Below are positions 35,751 to 44,149 of a DNA stretch of 64,000 nucleotides, one piece after another. Below the pieces are notes generated by a model. It was not told the DNA's origin. It did not search any database and was given only the letters and a program-made list of their open reading frames with translations. A program made the translations under genes and the position numbers. Within the stretch, counting starts at the first letter, position 1; every line of letters starts with the position of its first letter. This DNA comes from JAHCHG01 sp965214585 (GTDB lineage: Bacteria > Acidobacteriota > Blastocatellia > Pyrinomonadales > Pyrinomonadaceae). The stretch is taken from assembly GCA_965214585.1 (NCBI GenBank), contig OZ243957.1, positions 3,720,001-3,784,000 of the forward strand, given 5' to 3'.

Positions 35751-35935
35751 TAGAAGCTATGTGGAAACTCAAAAAAACGTAACGCCGCCATCTTGGCGGC
35801 TGTCTTGGTGGCATCTTGCCGCCAATTCGCGCGTTATTTACTCAAACATTCGGAAAAAACAGATAAATTTGGCGGCTGGAAGCCACCAAGACAGCCGGCT
35901 GGAAGCCTGCGATACAATTACCAAACAGCTTCTTA
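35751..35935. repeat. Family A palindromic element, copy 4 (inverted)
   Basis: The outer ends are tagaagctatg (left) and caaacagcttctta (right). The inner arms cttggcggctgtcttggtgg and ccaccaagacagccggctgg are inverted. Compared with copy 3, several GC pairs have swapped in both arms together (gccggc against gccgcc). It lies between the HD-GYP gene and ftsY. Confidence 0.87.
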
Positions 35936-36013
35936 AATAAAACCACTTTTGGTTAAAACAGCCTGCTGGTTTATAATTTCTCTTTTGAATTTATCAATCG
36001 GCAGGTTTTATTT

Positions 36014-37045
36014 ATGGCATTTTGGCGAAGAAAGAATAAAGACAAATTTTCAACATCGGTTCTTGGTTTAGACAAAACACTCGAAGAACTAAAGGCGGAA
36101 GAAGAAGCGATTGAGCGCGAGTTTCGCACCCGTTTTAACAAAGCGATTGCTAAAACCCGGCATTCGATCAATGATAAACTCGACACGATCTTTGAAAACC
36201 GCAAACAAATTGACGAAGCGTTTCTCGACGAACTCGAAGAAATGTTGATTTCAACCGACATCGGCGTTTCAACAACGATGCAAATTTTGGATGCGGTTCG
36301 CAAAGGCGTTTCCAGACAGGAAATAAACGATCTGGACGCGCTCAAAAAATCGTTGAAAAACGAACTTCTGGCGATTCTCAAAACGTCGCAAGACAAAGGA
36401 GTTGCGTCGGAAACGGAAGTTTCAACTCAAATAAAGCCATATGTTCTAATGGTCGTCGGCGTAAACGGCGTTGGAAAAACAACGACAATCGGCAAACTCG
36501 CCCAGCGAATCAAAGACGAAGGCAACGAAATTTTAATCTGCGCCGCCGACACATTCCGCGCCGCCGCTTCCGAGCAGCTTGAAATCTGGTCGCAGCGTGC
36601 CGGAGTTCCTTTAATTCAGCAAAAACAGGGAACTGATCCGGCGGCAGTTTTATTCGACGCATTAAAATCGGCAAAAGCGCGAAACGCCGATGTTTTGATT
36701 GTTGACACGGCGGGACGGCTTCACAACAAATCGAATCTAATGGCGGAACTAGAGAAAATGAAACGAATCGCCGGACGCGAAGTAGAAAGCGCACCGCACG
36801 AAACGCTTCTTGTTATTGATGCAGTAACCGGACAAAACGGATTGGAGCAAGCCCGCCAATTTATGAAAGCCGCCGACGTAACCGGAATCGTTTTGACAAA
36901 ACTCGACGGCACGGCAAAAGGCGGAATCGCCGTGGCAATTGCGAAGGAATTGAATTTGCCGATAAGATATGTCGGAATCGGCGAACAGGTTGACGATCTG
37001 ATGGTCTTTGACGCGGAAGATTATGTGAACGGATTGTTTAATTAA
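36014..37045 (+). CDS. ftsY: Signal recognition particle receptor FtsY
   Basis: FtsY is the membrane-associated GTPase that receives SRP-bound ribosomes for co-translational insertion. The 343 residues have a short charged N-terminal part, the four-helix N domain (LDELEEMLISTDIG) and the G domain. The latter shows the P loop GVNGVGKTTTIGKLA, the insertion-box sequence DTFRAAASEQL, DTAGRLHNKSNLM, TKLDGTAKGG and the C-terminal GIGEQVDDLMVFDAEDYV. The length and motifs are normal, so the gene is whole. Immediately after its stop lie a toxin-antitoxin pair and then a second copy of its last 20 codons. Confidence 0.96.
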   Translation: MAFWRRKNKDKFSTSVLGLDKTLEELKAEEEAIEREFRTRFNKAIAKTRHSINDKLDTIFENRKQIDEAFLDELEEMLISTDIGVSTTMQILDAVRKGVSRQEINDLDALKKSLKNELLAILKTSQDKGVASETEVSTQIKPYVLMVVGVNGVGKTTTIGKLAQRIKDEGNEILICAADTFRAAASEQLEIWSQRAGVPLIQQKQGTDPAAVLFDALKSAKARNADVLIVDTAGRLHNKSNLMAELEKMKRIAGREVESAPHETLLVIDAVTGQNGLEQARQFMKAADVTGIVLTKLDGTAKGGIAVAIAKELNLPIRYVGIGEQVDDLMVFDAEDYVNGLFN

Positions 37046-37064
37046 AATGGAGGTTCGACAAAAA

Positions 37065-37301
37065 ATGGCACAAAAAATTGAAGCGATTTATCAAAACGGA
37101 ATGTTCAAGCCTTTAACGCCTCTTTCGGAAGAAATTAGCGAAGGCAAAACAGTGATTCTCAGCGTTAAAACTAGGGAAGAATCGGCAAATGAAATTTTAA
37201 AGGCGGCGGAAAATTTTTACGAAGGATTGTCAGAATCGGAAATTGCAGAAATTGAAAAAGTTATGCTTGACCGTTCCAATTTTATCGGAAACAAAACATA
37301 A
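37065..37301 (+). CDS. Antitoxin, AF2212/DUF104-like
   Basis: 78 residues from the ATG at 37065, which has GGAGG 11 bases before it. The ATG at 37047 contains that same ribosome site in its first codons, so I prefer the later start. The N-terminal part IEAIYQNGMFKPLTPL matches the short beta-barrel of DUF104/AF2212-like antitoxins. The rest is an acidic helical tail (SESEIAEIEKVM) expected to wrap around the toxin. The stop overlaps the toxin start as TAATG, a usual arrangement for such pairs. It probably represses its own transcription together with the toxin; no operator was identified. Confidence 0.8.
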   Translation: MAQKIEAIYQNGMFKPLTPLSEEISEGKTVILSVKTREESANEILKAAENFYEGLSESEIAEIEKVMLDRSNFIGNKT

Positions 37302-37705
37302 TGCAGGAATTATTGCTTGATACTGATACGATTTCGCTGTTTCTAAAAAATTATCCGAAAGTTATGGCAGCAGCACATGGCTATTTGAGCCATTTTCGCG
37401 GATTTACTTTTTCTGCCATAACTCGCTATGAGATTTTACGCGGATTAAAGATCAAAGACGCGCACAAACAAATTTCACAATTTGAAATTATTTGCGGCAA
37501 CAGCCGAATCTTAGAAATAAATGATAAGATTATTGTTAGAGCCTTAGACATTTACGCCGATTTATACCAACGCGGACAAATCATCGGCGACGCTGATATT
37601 TTCATTGCGGCAACCGCTTTAGAAAATAATTTGGCAGTCGTTACAAACAATGAAAGTCATTTTAATCGAATTACAAATTTACGAGTGTTGAATTGGAATA
37701 CATAG
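37301..37705 (+). CDS. PIN-domain toxin (VapC-like ribonuclease)
   Basis: 134 residues with the PIN-domain acidic residues in place: Asp7 and Asp9 in LLDTDTIS, Glu44 in RYEILRG, Asp97 and Asp99 in IIGDADIFIAATA, and the polar NNESHF near 116-121. VapC toxins cut tRNA or rRNA when freed from the antitoxin. The gene is directly coupled to the antitoxin. The last base of its TAG stop is also the first base of the second ftsY end (37705-37764), so the pair is exactly bracketed by ftsY sequence. Confidence 0.88.
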   Translation: MQELLLDTDTISLFLKNYPKVMAAAHGYLSHFRGFTFSAITRYEILRGLKIKDAHKQISQFEIICGNSRILEINDKIIVRALDIYADLYQRGQIIGDADIFIAATALENNLAVVTNNESHFNRITNLRVLNWNT

Positions 37706-37764
37706 AGATTGATGATTTGATGGTTCTTGATGTGGAAGATTATGTGAATGGATTATTTAATTAG
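37705..37764 (+). pseudogene. Second copy of the ftsY 3' end (last 20 codons)
   Basis: These 60 bases encode EIDDLMVLDVEDYVNGLFN and stop. The true ftsY end at 36986-37045 encodes QVDDLMVFDAEDYVNGLFN and stop. They match at 49 of 60 bases and 15 of 19 residues, and most differences are synonymous. There is no start codon or upstream ftsY sequence. It is best read as an integration scar or a displaced original 3' end on the far side of the toxin-antitoxin cassette. Confidence 0.88.
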
Positions 37765-37787
37765 AAATTTTTAGGTTTAATAATTTA

Positions 37788-39041
37788 ATGTTTAAAGTAA
37801 TTGGAGAAATACTAGAACCTCTATATGATGACAACAACGAGCTAGTATTAGACGAAAATGATGATGTAGTATTTGATATGAGGTATCATCTTTTCAATGA
37901 TGATATAGAGTATGAAAACACTACAATTACAAAAACCGGCGAAAATTTTGATGTTTCTGTAAGCGATTTAGGAATGAGCAACAAATTGTTGAATTTTAGT
38001 GTTTTTCAGTTCTCCAATAACATTTCACTAATAACAAAATTTAATAGTGACTTTCACGGTTTTGAGTTAAATCTGAGAATTAATGCGGTTAAACATCAGT
38101 TAAGACATAGAACTATAAATATATCCTTACAACCTTATCTGGAATACTGGAAAAACTCTTTTAGTTTTTCTGATTTTAAAAATGTTTTTGAAGATGTTTT
38201 TGAAAATTATCAGAAATCAGAAAGTCCTGTTGAGTTTCATTTTTATGAGATGAGAAATGAGATTTCTTTAGTTTTTACCTATGAATTCACATTTAATACC
38301 ATTAGAAATGAATTAGAAAAGTATCTGAATGTATTTAAATATCTTATTGAAAAAACGCTTCAAACACTTAGAACAAATATTCAAAAGAACAGTTTTACTG
38401 CTATTTTTAACTTTCCTGTAAATTTACAGGCAACTTGCGAACAATATCTTTTGTATTTCGGAAAATTCTTAAAGGATTTAGGAATAGAGGCTAGTTCAAA
38501 TTTAAGAGAAGAGGCTGGAGAGGTGCTTTTTTCTATATTACCAAAAGATGAAAATGAAGCATTAGACAAAATTCGTGAAGCACTTGCCGTTTATTTGAGT
38601 TTGCCTTCAAGTCCGGTTTCGTATGATGACAGTTTTCAATCAATGCAATTGAAACAGCAAGTTGAAAATTTGCAACATTCGCAAAGGATGAAAGAAATGG
38701 AAATGCGTTCTGCTCAATACGCACTTCGTTTGGCGCAGCAAAATATCGAAAATCAGGACAAAATAATTACGCGGCAAGATTCATTTATTGATAATCAAAA
38801 TAAAATTATCGAGAAAATTACGAGTTCATCAATAATGATAGATTCGCTTGAGAATAAAGAAGAACTCGAAAAGGTTTTTGACGGCTTTGAGGTTGGAAAA
38901 AGTAAAACCCTAATAGAAAATCTCGGAATTCATTTTAATCCCGCAACCTCATTTAAAACACTTGGAAAAGTATTGATAGGAAAAGAAGAAAAGATTTCAA
39001 TAATTGATTCAGAAAATAAATTAGAAGAAAAAGATAATTGA
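37788..39041 (+). CDS. Unknown AT-rich accessory protein with C-terminal coiled coil
   Basis: 417 residues, in a clearly more AT-rich style (TTA, ATA, AAT codons) than ftsY and ribD on either side. No signal peptide or membrane helix is seen. Residues 1-60 are acidic (YDDNNELVLDENDDVVFDMR). The middle is rich in Phe/Asn/Leu and probably folded (FNFPVNLQATCEQYLLYFGK). A coiled coil runs through about 285-350 (LKQQVENLQHSQRMKEMEMR; QDKIITRQDSFIDNQNKI). I do not recognise the family. Its composition and its place next to a toxin-antitoxin scar suggest an acquired gene. Its stop overlaps the ribD TTG start, so it is read into ribD. Confidence 0.72.
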   Translation: MFKVIGEILEPLYDDNNELVLDENDDVVFDMRYHLFNDDIEYENTTITKTGENFDVSVSDLGMSNKLLNFSVFQFSNNISLITKFNSDFHGFELNLRINAVKHQLRHRTINISLQPYLEYWKNSFSFSDFKNVFEDVFENYQKSESPVEFHFYEMRNEISLVFTYEFTFNTIRNELEKYLNVFKYLIEKTLQTLRTNIQKNSFTAIFNFPVNLQATCEQYLLYFGKFLKDLGIEASSNLREEAGEVLFSILPKDENEALDKIREALAVYLSLPSSPVSYDDSFQSMQLKQQVENLQHSQRMKEMEMRSAQYALRLAQQNIENQDKIITRQDSFIDNQNKIIEKITSSSIMIDSLENKEELEKVFDGFEVGKSKTLIENLGIHFNPATSFKTLGKVLIGKEEKISIIDSENKLEEKDN

Positions 39042-40150
39042 ATAATAATTTTTCAGAGTTTGATATAAAAATGTCGCAGCGTGCCTTGGAACTCGCGGCT
39101 TTCGGGATCGGGCAAGTTTCTCCGAGTCCGCTTGTCGGCTGCGTGATTGTTGATAAAAACGATGAAATTGCCGGCGAGGGAACTTATATCTTTGAAAATA
39201 TAACGCACGCCGAAGTTATCGCTTTAAAGCAAGCGGGCGAAAAGGCAAAAGGCGGCACGGCTTATGTTTCGCTCGAACCGCATTCGCATTACGGCAGAAC
39301 AAAACCCTGCACGGAAGCCTTGATAAATGCCGGAATAAAAAGGGTTGTGTGTCCGATTGAAGACCCGAATCCGCTTGTTTCCGGCAAAGGTTTTCAAATT
39401 TTGCGCGAAAACGGAATTGAGGTTGTAACGGGAATTCTGAAAAATGAAGCCGAGAGGCTGAACGAAAAATTTATACATTGGCACAAATTCGGCAGACCGT
39501 TTGTTCATTTAAAACTTGCAATGAGTCTGGACGGCAGAATTTCTTTGAAAAACAGCGTTTCGACGGCGATTTCCGGCGCGGAATCGGCAGAAAGAGTGCA
39601 GAGTTTGCGGCACGAACACGATGCGATTTTAGTTGGCGGAAACACGGCTTTTGTTGACGATCCGAATTTGACCGACAGAAGCGGAAAAAAAAGGCGGCGT
39701 AAATTAGTGCGCGTGATTTTGGATAATCGCCTGCAAATTCCGCTTGATTCAAATTTGGTCAAAACCGCTTTTGACACGCCCGTTTTAGTCGTTTCAAATT
39801 CAACTAATCGACAAAAAATCGAAAAACTGCGGGAAAATAATGTTAAAGTTATATGCGAAAGCGCGAGAAATTTAGAAACGGTTCTGAGTGAACTGAAAAA
39901 ACTCGAAATTCAGAGCATTTTGGTCGAAGGCGGAACTACAATTGCGGGCGCGTTTTGCGATGCAAATCTGGTTGATAAAATAACTCTGATTGTTGCGCCG
40001 ATCATCATCGGCGGACACGACGCGCCAATTGCCGTCGGCGGACGCGGCGCAAAATCTCTGGAAGAAATAATTCGTGTAAACAATTTGGAAATCACAAAGC
40101 ACGGCGATAATTTTGAATTTACGGGTTATCCGTTTTTTAGTGAAAAATAA
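39038..40150 (+). CDS. ribD: RibD: riboflavin deaminase/reductase
   Basis: This bifunctional enzyme deaminates and then reduces the pyrimidine intermediate in riboflavin synthesis. The N-terminal deaminase shows HAE (57-59) and the second zinc site EPHSHYGRTKPC (80-91). In well-known RibD proteins the latter reads EPCSHxGRTPPC, so one zinc Cys is His here (residue 82). The reductase half begins near FVHLKLAMSLDGRI and includes RHEHDAILVGGNT and ILVEGG. The TTG start at 39038 overlaps the stop of the previous gene. An ATG at 39071 (MSQRALELA) is equally plausible and would give 359 residues. No FMN riboswitch was seen upstream. rsmA follows 17 bases later. Confidence 0.93.
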   Translation: MNNNFSEFDIKMSQRALELAAFGIGQVSPSPLVGCVIVDKNDEIAGEGTYIFENITHAEVIALKQAGEKAKGGTAYVSLEPHSHYGRTKPCTEALINAGIKRVVCPIEDPNPLVSGKGFQILRENGIEVVTGILKNEAERLNEKFIHWHKFGRPFVHLKLAMSLDGRISLKNSVSTAISGAESAERVQSLRHEHDAILVGGNTAFVDDPNLTDRSGKKRRRKLVRVILDNRLQIPLDSNLVKTAFDTPVLVVSNSTNRQKIEKLRENNVKVICESARNLETVLSELKKLEIQSILVEGGTTIAGAFCDANLVDKITLIVAPIIIGGHDAPIAVGGRGAKSLEEIIRVNNLEITKHGDNFEFTGYPFFSEK

Positions 40151-40167
40151 TTGACGATAAACGGCAA

Positions 40168-41001
40168 ATGCGGGAAAAAACTTACGCGAAAAAATCGCTC
40201 GGACAAAATTTTCTTGTTGATCAAAACTATATAGACAAGATAATTTTCGCGCTCGCTCCGCAGCCGAATCAAACGATTGTCGAAATCGGCGCGGGACGCG
40301 GAGCTTTAACTGAAAAATTAGTCGAAAGCGGCGCAAATATTATTGCCGTCGAGTTAGACCGTGATTTGATCCCGATTTTACAGGAAAAATTTCAAATTGC
40401 CGAAAACTTTACGTTAATCGAAGCTGATGCTCTGACTTTAGATTTTAAGAAGATAGCTGCAAAAAATCCAAAATCCAAAATCCAAAATCTTAGATTGGCT
40501 GCAAATCTTCCGTATTACATTTCAACCGCAATTTTACAGCATTTGATCGAACATCGAAAAGTTTTTTCCGAAATGATTCTGATGTTTCAGAAAGAAGTCG
40601 TCGAACGGATTACCGCCGAACCGGAAACCAAACAACGCGGCTTTTTAACGGTCTTGGTTGAACGCTATTTTAAAATCGAAAAATTATTCGACGTTCCGCC
40701 GAGCGCGTTTCAGCCGCAGCCGAAAATTCAAAGCGCAGTCGTGCGTCTGATAACGAAAACGAATGGAGAGAATAAACAGGAATCCGAGATTTTCCGCGAA
40801 CTTGTCAGTTGTGCATTCAGGCAAAAGCGAAAAACTATTCAAAACAATTTAAAAAATGCAGAAGGAATTTTGCAAACGGCGTTTGAAGCGCGAGGCGGAA
40901 TGAAAAGAGTTCTGGAAAATGCGGAAATTAATTTGCAAAGACGCGCGGAAAGTTTGAGTTTGGCGGAATGGACGAAAATTTCCGATTTATTGGTCAAGTA
41001 A
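40168..41001 (+). CDS. rsmA: 16S rRNA dimethyladenosine transferase RsmA/KsgA
   Basis: RsmA dimethylates two adjacent adenines near the 3' end of 16S rRNA late in 30S assembly. The 277 residues start with KKSLGQNFLVDQN. They show the AdoMet-binding EIGAGRGALTEKL, AVELDRDLIPIL, the catalytic NLPYYISTAILQHL and the C-terminal helical domain (FRQKRKTIQNNLKN). Just before NLPYY, about ten residues (KNPKSKIQN) are encoded by a tandem of the unit CCAAAAT (40461-40490), the same simple repeat that lies between genes elsewhere in this window. The frame is kept, so the gene is probably still working. It ends at a convergent palindromic element. Confidence 0.95.
   Translation: MREKTYAKKSLGQNFLVDQNYIDKIIFALAPQPNQTIVEIGAGRGALTEKLVESGANIIAVELDRDLIPILQEKFQIAENFTLIEADALTLDFKKIAAKNPKSKIQNLRLAANLPYYISTAILQHLIEHRKVFSEMILMFQKEVVERITAEPETKQRGFLTVLVERYFKIEKLFDVPPSAFQPQPKIQSAVVRLITKTNGENKQESEIFRELVSCAFRQKRKTIQNNLKNAEGILQTAFEARGGMKRVLENAEINLQRRAESLSLAEWTKISDLLVK
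40461..40490. repeat. In-frame CCAAAAT tandem inside rsmA
   Basis: Three to four copies of the 8-9 base unit atccaaaa lie here inside the coding frame. The same unit, in the other orientation, occurs at 44712-44747 (ggattttggattttgg), where it forms the end of a small gene. It looks like expansion or spread of an intergenic simple repeat into a surface loop of RsmA. Confidence 0.7.
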
Positions 41002-41016
41002 AGCGATTTAATAAAT

Positions 41017-41108
41017 GGAGTAAGGTTAGAGTAACGGCTTGAGTCGTGAAAACGCCAGCGAAACGCGGCGTTTTCTCACCACTAAAGGCGTTACTCTAAC
41101 CTTACTCC
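41017..41108. repeat. 92-bp palindromic element with perfect 20-bp ends (family D)
   Basis: The ends ggagtaaggttagagtaacg (41017-41036) and cgttactctaaccttactcc (41089-41108) are exact inverted repeats. An inner pair gtgaaaacgcc/ggcgttttctcac adds to the fold. It sits in the convergent gap between rsmA and a lipoprotein gene, so it would also stop transcription from both sides. No other copy was seen in the window. Confidence 0.85.
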
Positions 41109-41118
41109 GCTGCCAAAA

Positions 41119-41529
41119 TTACTTTTTATCTTTTTCCTCCGACTGAAATTTTTTGATCTGCGCCATATAATCCTTACATTCCGTCGCCATTTTTTCGTTG
41201 TTTCCCTTGTTTTTTTCGATGCTTTCCTTCAGGCTTCGACGAATGTTGTTAAAAAAATATTCTTTTGTCGCTCTGGCAATGTAGCCGTCATCTTTGTCGT
41301 GCGATTGATCGGCGAAAAAGTCCAGAAGTTTGTCGCATTCGGGAACGCCGGTTTTTTCGCGCAGAGCATTGTCTATTACCTGATCGGTTGCAGATTTATC
41401 ATCGCTTGTTACAATCGCGTCATCATTTGTCGGCTGATCTTTACTGCTCAGAGGGTTTATCGAACCGCAGCCTAAAATCAAAGTCAGCAAAATAACCAGC
41501 GAAAAAATTGTTGTAAATTTATTTTTCAT
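41119..41529 (-). CDS. Putative lipoprotein
   Basis: 136 residues with a type II signal peptide (MKNKFTTIFSLVILLTLILGC), Cys21 being the likely lipid anchor. The mature protein is highly charged, Lys/Asp/Glu-rich and probably helical (SLKESIEKNKGNNEKMATEC), with two more Cys. I recognise no family. It is downstream of the helicase-gene end by 17 bases on the same strand and may be its operon partner or separately read. A role in the envelope is implied by the anchor only. Confidence 0.8.
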   Translation of the reverse strand: MKNKFTTIFSLVILLTLILGCGSINPLSSKDQPTNDDAIVTSDDKSATDQVIDNALREKTGVPECDKLLDFFADQSHDKDDGYIARATKEYFFNNIRRSLKESIEKNKGNNEKMATECKDYMAQIKKFQSEEKDKK

Positions 41530-41546
41530 AAAAATTCCTCTTTAAT

Positions 41547-43943
41547 TTACGCGCTTTCGAGATTTGCAAATTTTTCGATTAATTTCTTTTGACCGAAGCC
41601 GGGAAAACTGATTGTCAGTTTTACGTTGTCGCCCGAACCTTCGCGCCTTAAAATTAATCCTTTACCGTATTTTGCGTGGCGAACGTGCGCTCCGGGAAGC
41701 AAACGGTTTCCTTTTTGATTCGCCTGTTCGTCCGGTTTTTTTCCGCTGCCCGCCGCTTTTAATTTTTCAATTCCCGAAAGTTTCGGTTTCGCGTCTTCAT
41801 TTTGACGATTTTCATTTTTCTTTTTGCTGAAAAATTCCGCAATCGCTTCGGTGCTGTTGTAAGTTTTTCCCTGATAAGCGGAACGCGCTTTCGGTTTTTC
41901 CGTTTCGCCTTTTAACGCTTTGATAGCATATTGATTGTCTTTAACGGCGGCACTTTTTGCAAACGAGAGCCAACTCGATCCGCGCGATAAATCCTGTATC
42001 ATATCCAGGGGCAGTTCGTTCAAGAACTGCGACGGTTCGGAAGCCATCTCAGAACCGTAAACGCGGCGGCGCGTCGAATGCGTAACATACAGAATTTTTT
42101 CTGCTCTGGTGATTGCAACATAAGCCAAGCGGCGTTCTTCTTCGAGTTCATTCGGATCGTTGATGCTGCGGGCGTGCGGGAAAATGCCGTCCTCCAAACC
42201 GGCAAGAAAAACGATTGGAAACTCCAAGCCCTTCGCGGCGTGAACCGTCATCAGGGTAACTCCGGCGTTGCTGTCGAATTTATCAGTCGCCGAAGAAAGC
42301 GCGGCGTGGTCTATAAAATCGCGCAAGCCGTTCGCTTCCTGCTTGTCGTAATCAACCGCCGCATTGACGAGTTCTTCCAGATTTTCAAGCCGCGAATTTG
42401 AATCGTCGGAATTTTCCATCCGCAGCATATTTCCGTAACCCGTATCTTCAATCGCGGAAATCACCACTTCCGTAACGGGCTTGTCGGTTTGCGTCTGCTC
42501 GTTCGCCTTGATCGCCAGATTTTCGATGATTTTCTTAAATTTCTTCAAAGAATTTATCGCTCTCGGAGTTAAATTCAAAGGCTGTTCATATTTTTCATCC
42601 GTTACAATCGCTAACGCTTCCCACAGCGAAACGCCAAAATCTTTTGCCCTGAATTGTAATTCGTCCAGCGAAGATTTGCCGAGTCCGCGAGTCGGCGTAT
42701 TGACGACGCGCAAAAAAGCTATGTCGTCAAACGGATTCAAAGCGAGTTTTAAATAAGCAATCGTATCCTTAACTTCGGCGCGTTCGTAAAACGAAAATCC
42801 GCCGACGATGTTGTAATCAACGCGCACGCGGCGCAGCGCGTCTTCAAAAACGCGCGATTGAGCATTCGTTCGGTAAAGAATCGCAATTTTATCACGCCGG
42901 TTGACGCGTTGATGATTGACGATTCTCGAAGCTATAAATCTCGCTTCCTCGTCGGCATCAAACGCCTGATAATAAAAAATCTTTTCGCCGCCCGTGTTTT
43001 CCGTCCAGAGTTTTTTCTCTTTGCGCCCGATATTATTGCTGATAATCGCATCGGCAACATCGAGAATAGTCTGCGTCGAGCGATAATTTTGTTCGAGCAT
43101 TATAACTTTCGCGTTCGGATAATGTTCTTCAAAAGATAAAATATTGCCGATGTCCGCACCCCTGAACCGATATATACTTTGCGCGTCGTCGCCAACTACG
43201 CATATATTCTGCTGTTTTTCGGTCAGATATTTTATCAGAGCAAATTGCAGGGAATTTGTGTCCTGATATTCGTCAACCATTATATATTTAAATTTGTTAT
43301 TATACTTTTCCCTGACATCGGGAACTTTCCGCAGAAGTTTGACGGTTTTAATCAGTAGATCGTCAAAATCGAGCGCGTTGGCGTTATTTAAACGCTCTTC
43401 ATACATTTTAAAGACTCTGGCGACGGAAGCGCGTTTTTCGTCGGTGTATTCTACTTTTGAAGCGAACATTTCATAATCTTCGCCGTGATTTTTTGAAGAA
43501 CTGATCGCCGTCTGAACGTAGCGCGGCGCGAGTTGTTTTGCATCCAAGCCTAAATCTTTGATGCACGCTTTGATAACTTTCTGTGAATCGTTGGTGTCGT
43601 AAATCGTAAAAGATTTATTGTAACCTTCCTGCAATTTCTCTATGTCTTGGCGCAAAATGCGGACGCAAAGACTGTGAAATGTCGAGATCAGCGGCGCGGA
43701 TTGCAGTTTTTGTCCTTTTAATAATTCGGTCACGCGCTCGCGCATTTCGCCCGCCGCTTTGTTTGTAAAAGTTACGGCTAAAATATTATACGGCGGAATA
43801 TTTTTTTCAGATATTAAGTAAGCGATGCGAACCGTTATCACGCGCGTTTTGCCCGAACCCGCGCCAGCCAAAATTAAAAGTGCGCCTTCGGTTTGTTCGA
43901 CGGCTTCGCGCTGCATTGAATTGAGAGATTGTAAAATTTCCAT
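41547..43943 (-). CDS. pcrA: UvrD/PcrA-type 3'-5' DNA helicase
   Basis: 798 residues of superfamily 1A helicase. The motifs are Q-motif LNSMQREAV, Walker A GAGSGKTRVIT, Ia TFTNKAAGEMRERV, II VDEYQDTN, III GDDAQSIYRFRGAD, IV EQNYRST, V TVHAAKGLEFP and VI VAITRAEKILYV. A Lys/Gln-rich linker and a C-terminal Tudor-like RNA-polymerase-contacting domain (GAHVRHAKYGKGLILRREGS) follow, as in PcrA. It unwinds DNA in nucleotide-excision repair and clears stalled replication or transcription complexes. The start MEILQSLN fits the family. The function is secure, but whether to call it UvrD or PcrA is a naming choice. Confidence 0.95.
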   Translation of the reverse strand: MEILQSLNSMQREAVEQTEGALLILAGAGSGKTRVITVRIAYLISEKNIPPYNILAVTFTNKAAGEMRERVTELLKGQKLQSAPLISTFHSLCVRILRQDIEKLQEGYNKSFTIYDTNDSQKVIKACIKDLGLDAKQLAPRYVQTAISSSKNHGEDYEMFASKVEYTDEKRASVARVFKMYEERLNNANALDFDDLLIKTVKLLRKVPDVREKYNNKFKYIMVDEYQDTNSLQFALIKYLTEKQQNICVVGDDAQSIYRFRGADIGNILSFEEHYPNAKVIMLEQNYRSTQTILDVADAIISNNIGRKEKKLWTENTGGEKIFYYQAFDADEEARFIASRIVNHQRVNRRDKIAILYRTNAQSRVFEDALRRVRVDYNIVGGFSFYERAEVKDTIAYLKLALNPFDDIAFLRVVNTPTRGLGKSSLDELQFRAKDFGVSLWEALAIVTDEKYEQPLNLTPRAINSLKKFKKIIENLAIKANEQTQTDKPVTEVVISAIEDTGYGNMLRMENSDDSNSRLENLEELVNAAVDYDKQEANGLRDFIDHAALSSATDKFDSNAGVTLMTVHAAKGLEFPIVFLAGLEDGIFPHARSINDPNELEEERRLAYVAITRAEKILYVTHSTRRRVYGSEMASEPSQFLNELPLDMIQDLSRGSSWLSFAKSAAVKDNQYAIKALKGETEKPKARSAYQGKTYNSTEAIAEFFSKKKNENRQNEDAKPKLSGIEKLKAAGSGKKPDEQANQKGNRLLPGAHVRHAKYGKGLILRREGSGDNVKLTISFPGFGQKKLIEKFANLESA

Positions 43944-43986
43944 TAGTTTTTGATTTAAATTGTTCGGTTTAAAAATTTAATTTCAG

Positions 43987-44131
43987 AAGGAACGCCGTCC
44001 ATCTTGGCGGCAATGAGCGCGTGAGCGCGAAAAAAAACGACGGGCTTTGAAGCATACATCGAGTATTTAAATTAACAGGTTTTTTCAAACGCTTGGCGCG
44101 TTTGCTGCCGCCAAGATGGACGGCGTTCCTT
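43987..44131. repeat. 145-bp palindromic element (family B), copy 1
   Basis: The left arm aaggaacgccgtccatcttg continues gcggcaa, and the right arm ttgctgccgccaagatggac continues ggcgttcctt. The arms are inverted with almost no mismatch. A second hairpin gcgcgtgagcgcg lies inside. The copy at 57918-58058 has the same plan but ccggc in place of cgtcc in both arms, so the pairing is kept. It lies between the helicase and isochorismatase-like genes. Confidence 0.87.
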
Positions 44132-44149
44132 TTTCAAAATTATTCCCCA

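Noticed and set aside
38990..39070. FMN riboswitch before ribD
   Set aside because: The upstream gene runs into ribD with overlapping stop and start; there is no room and no conserved RFN bases.
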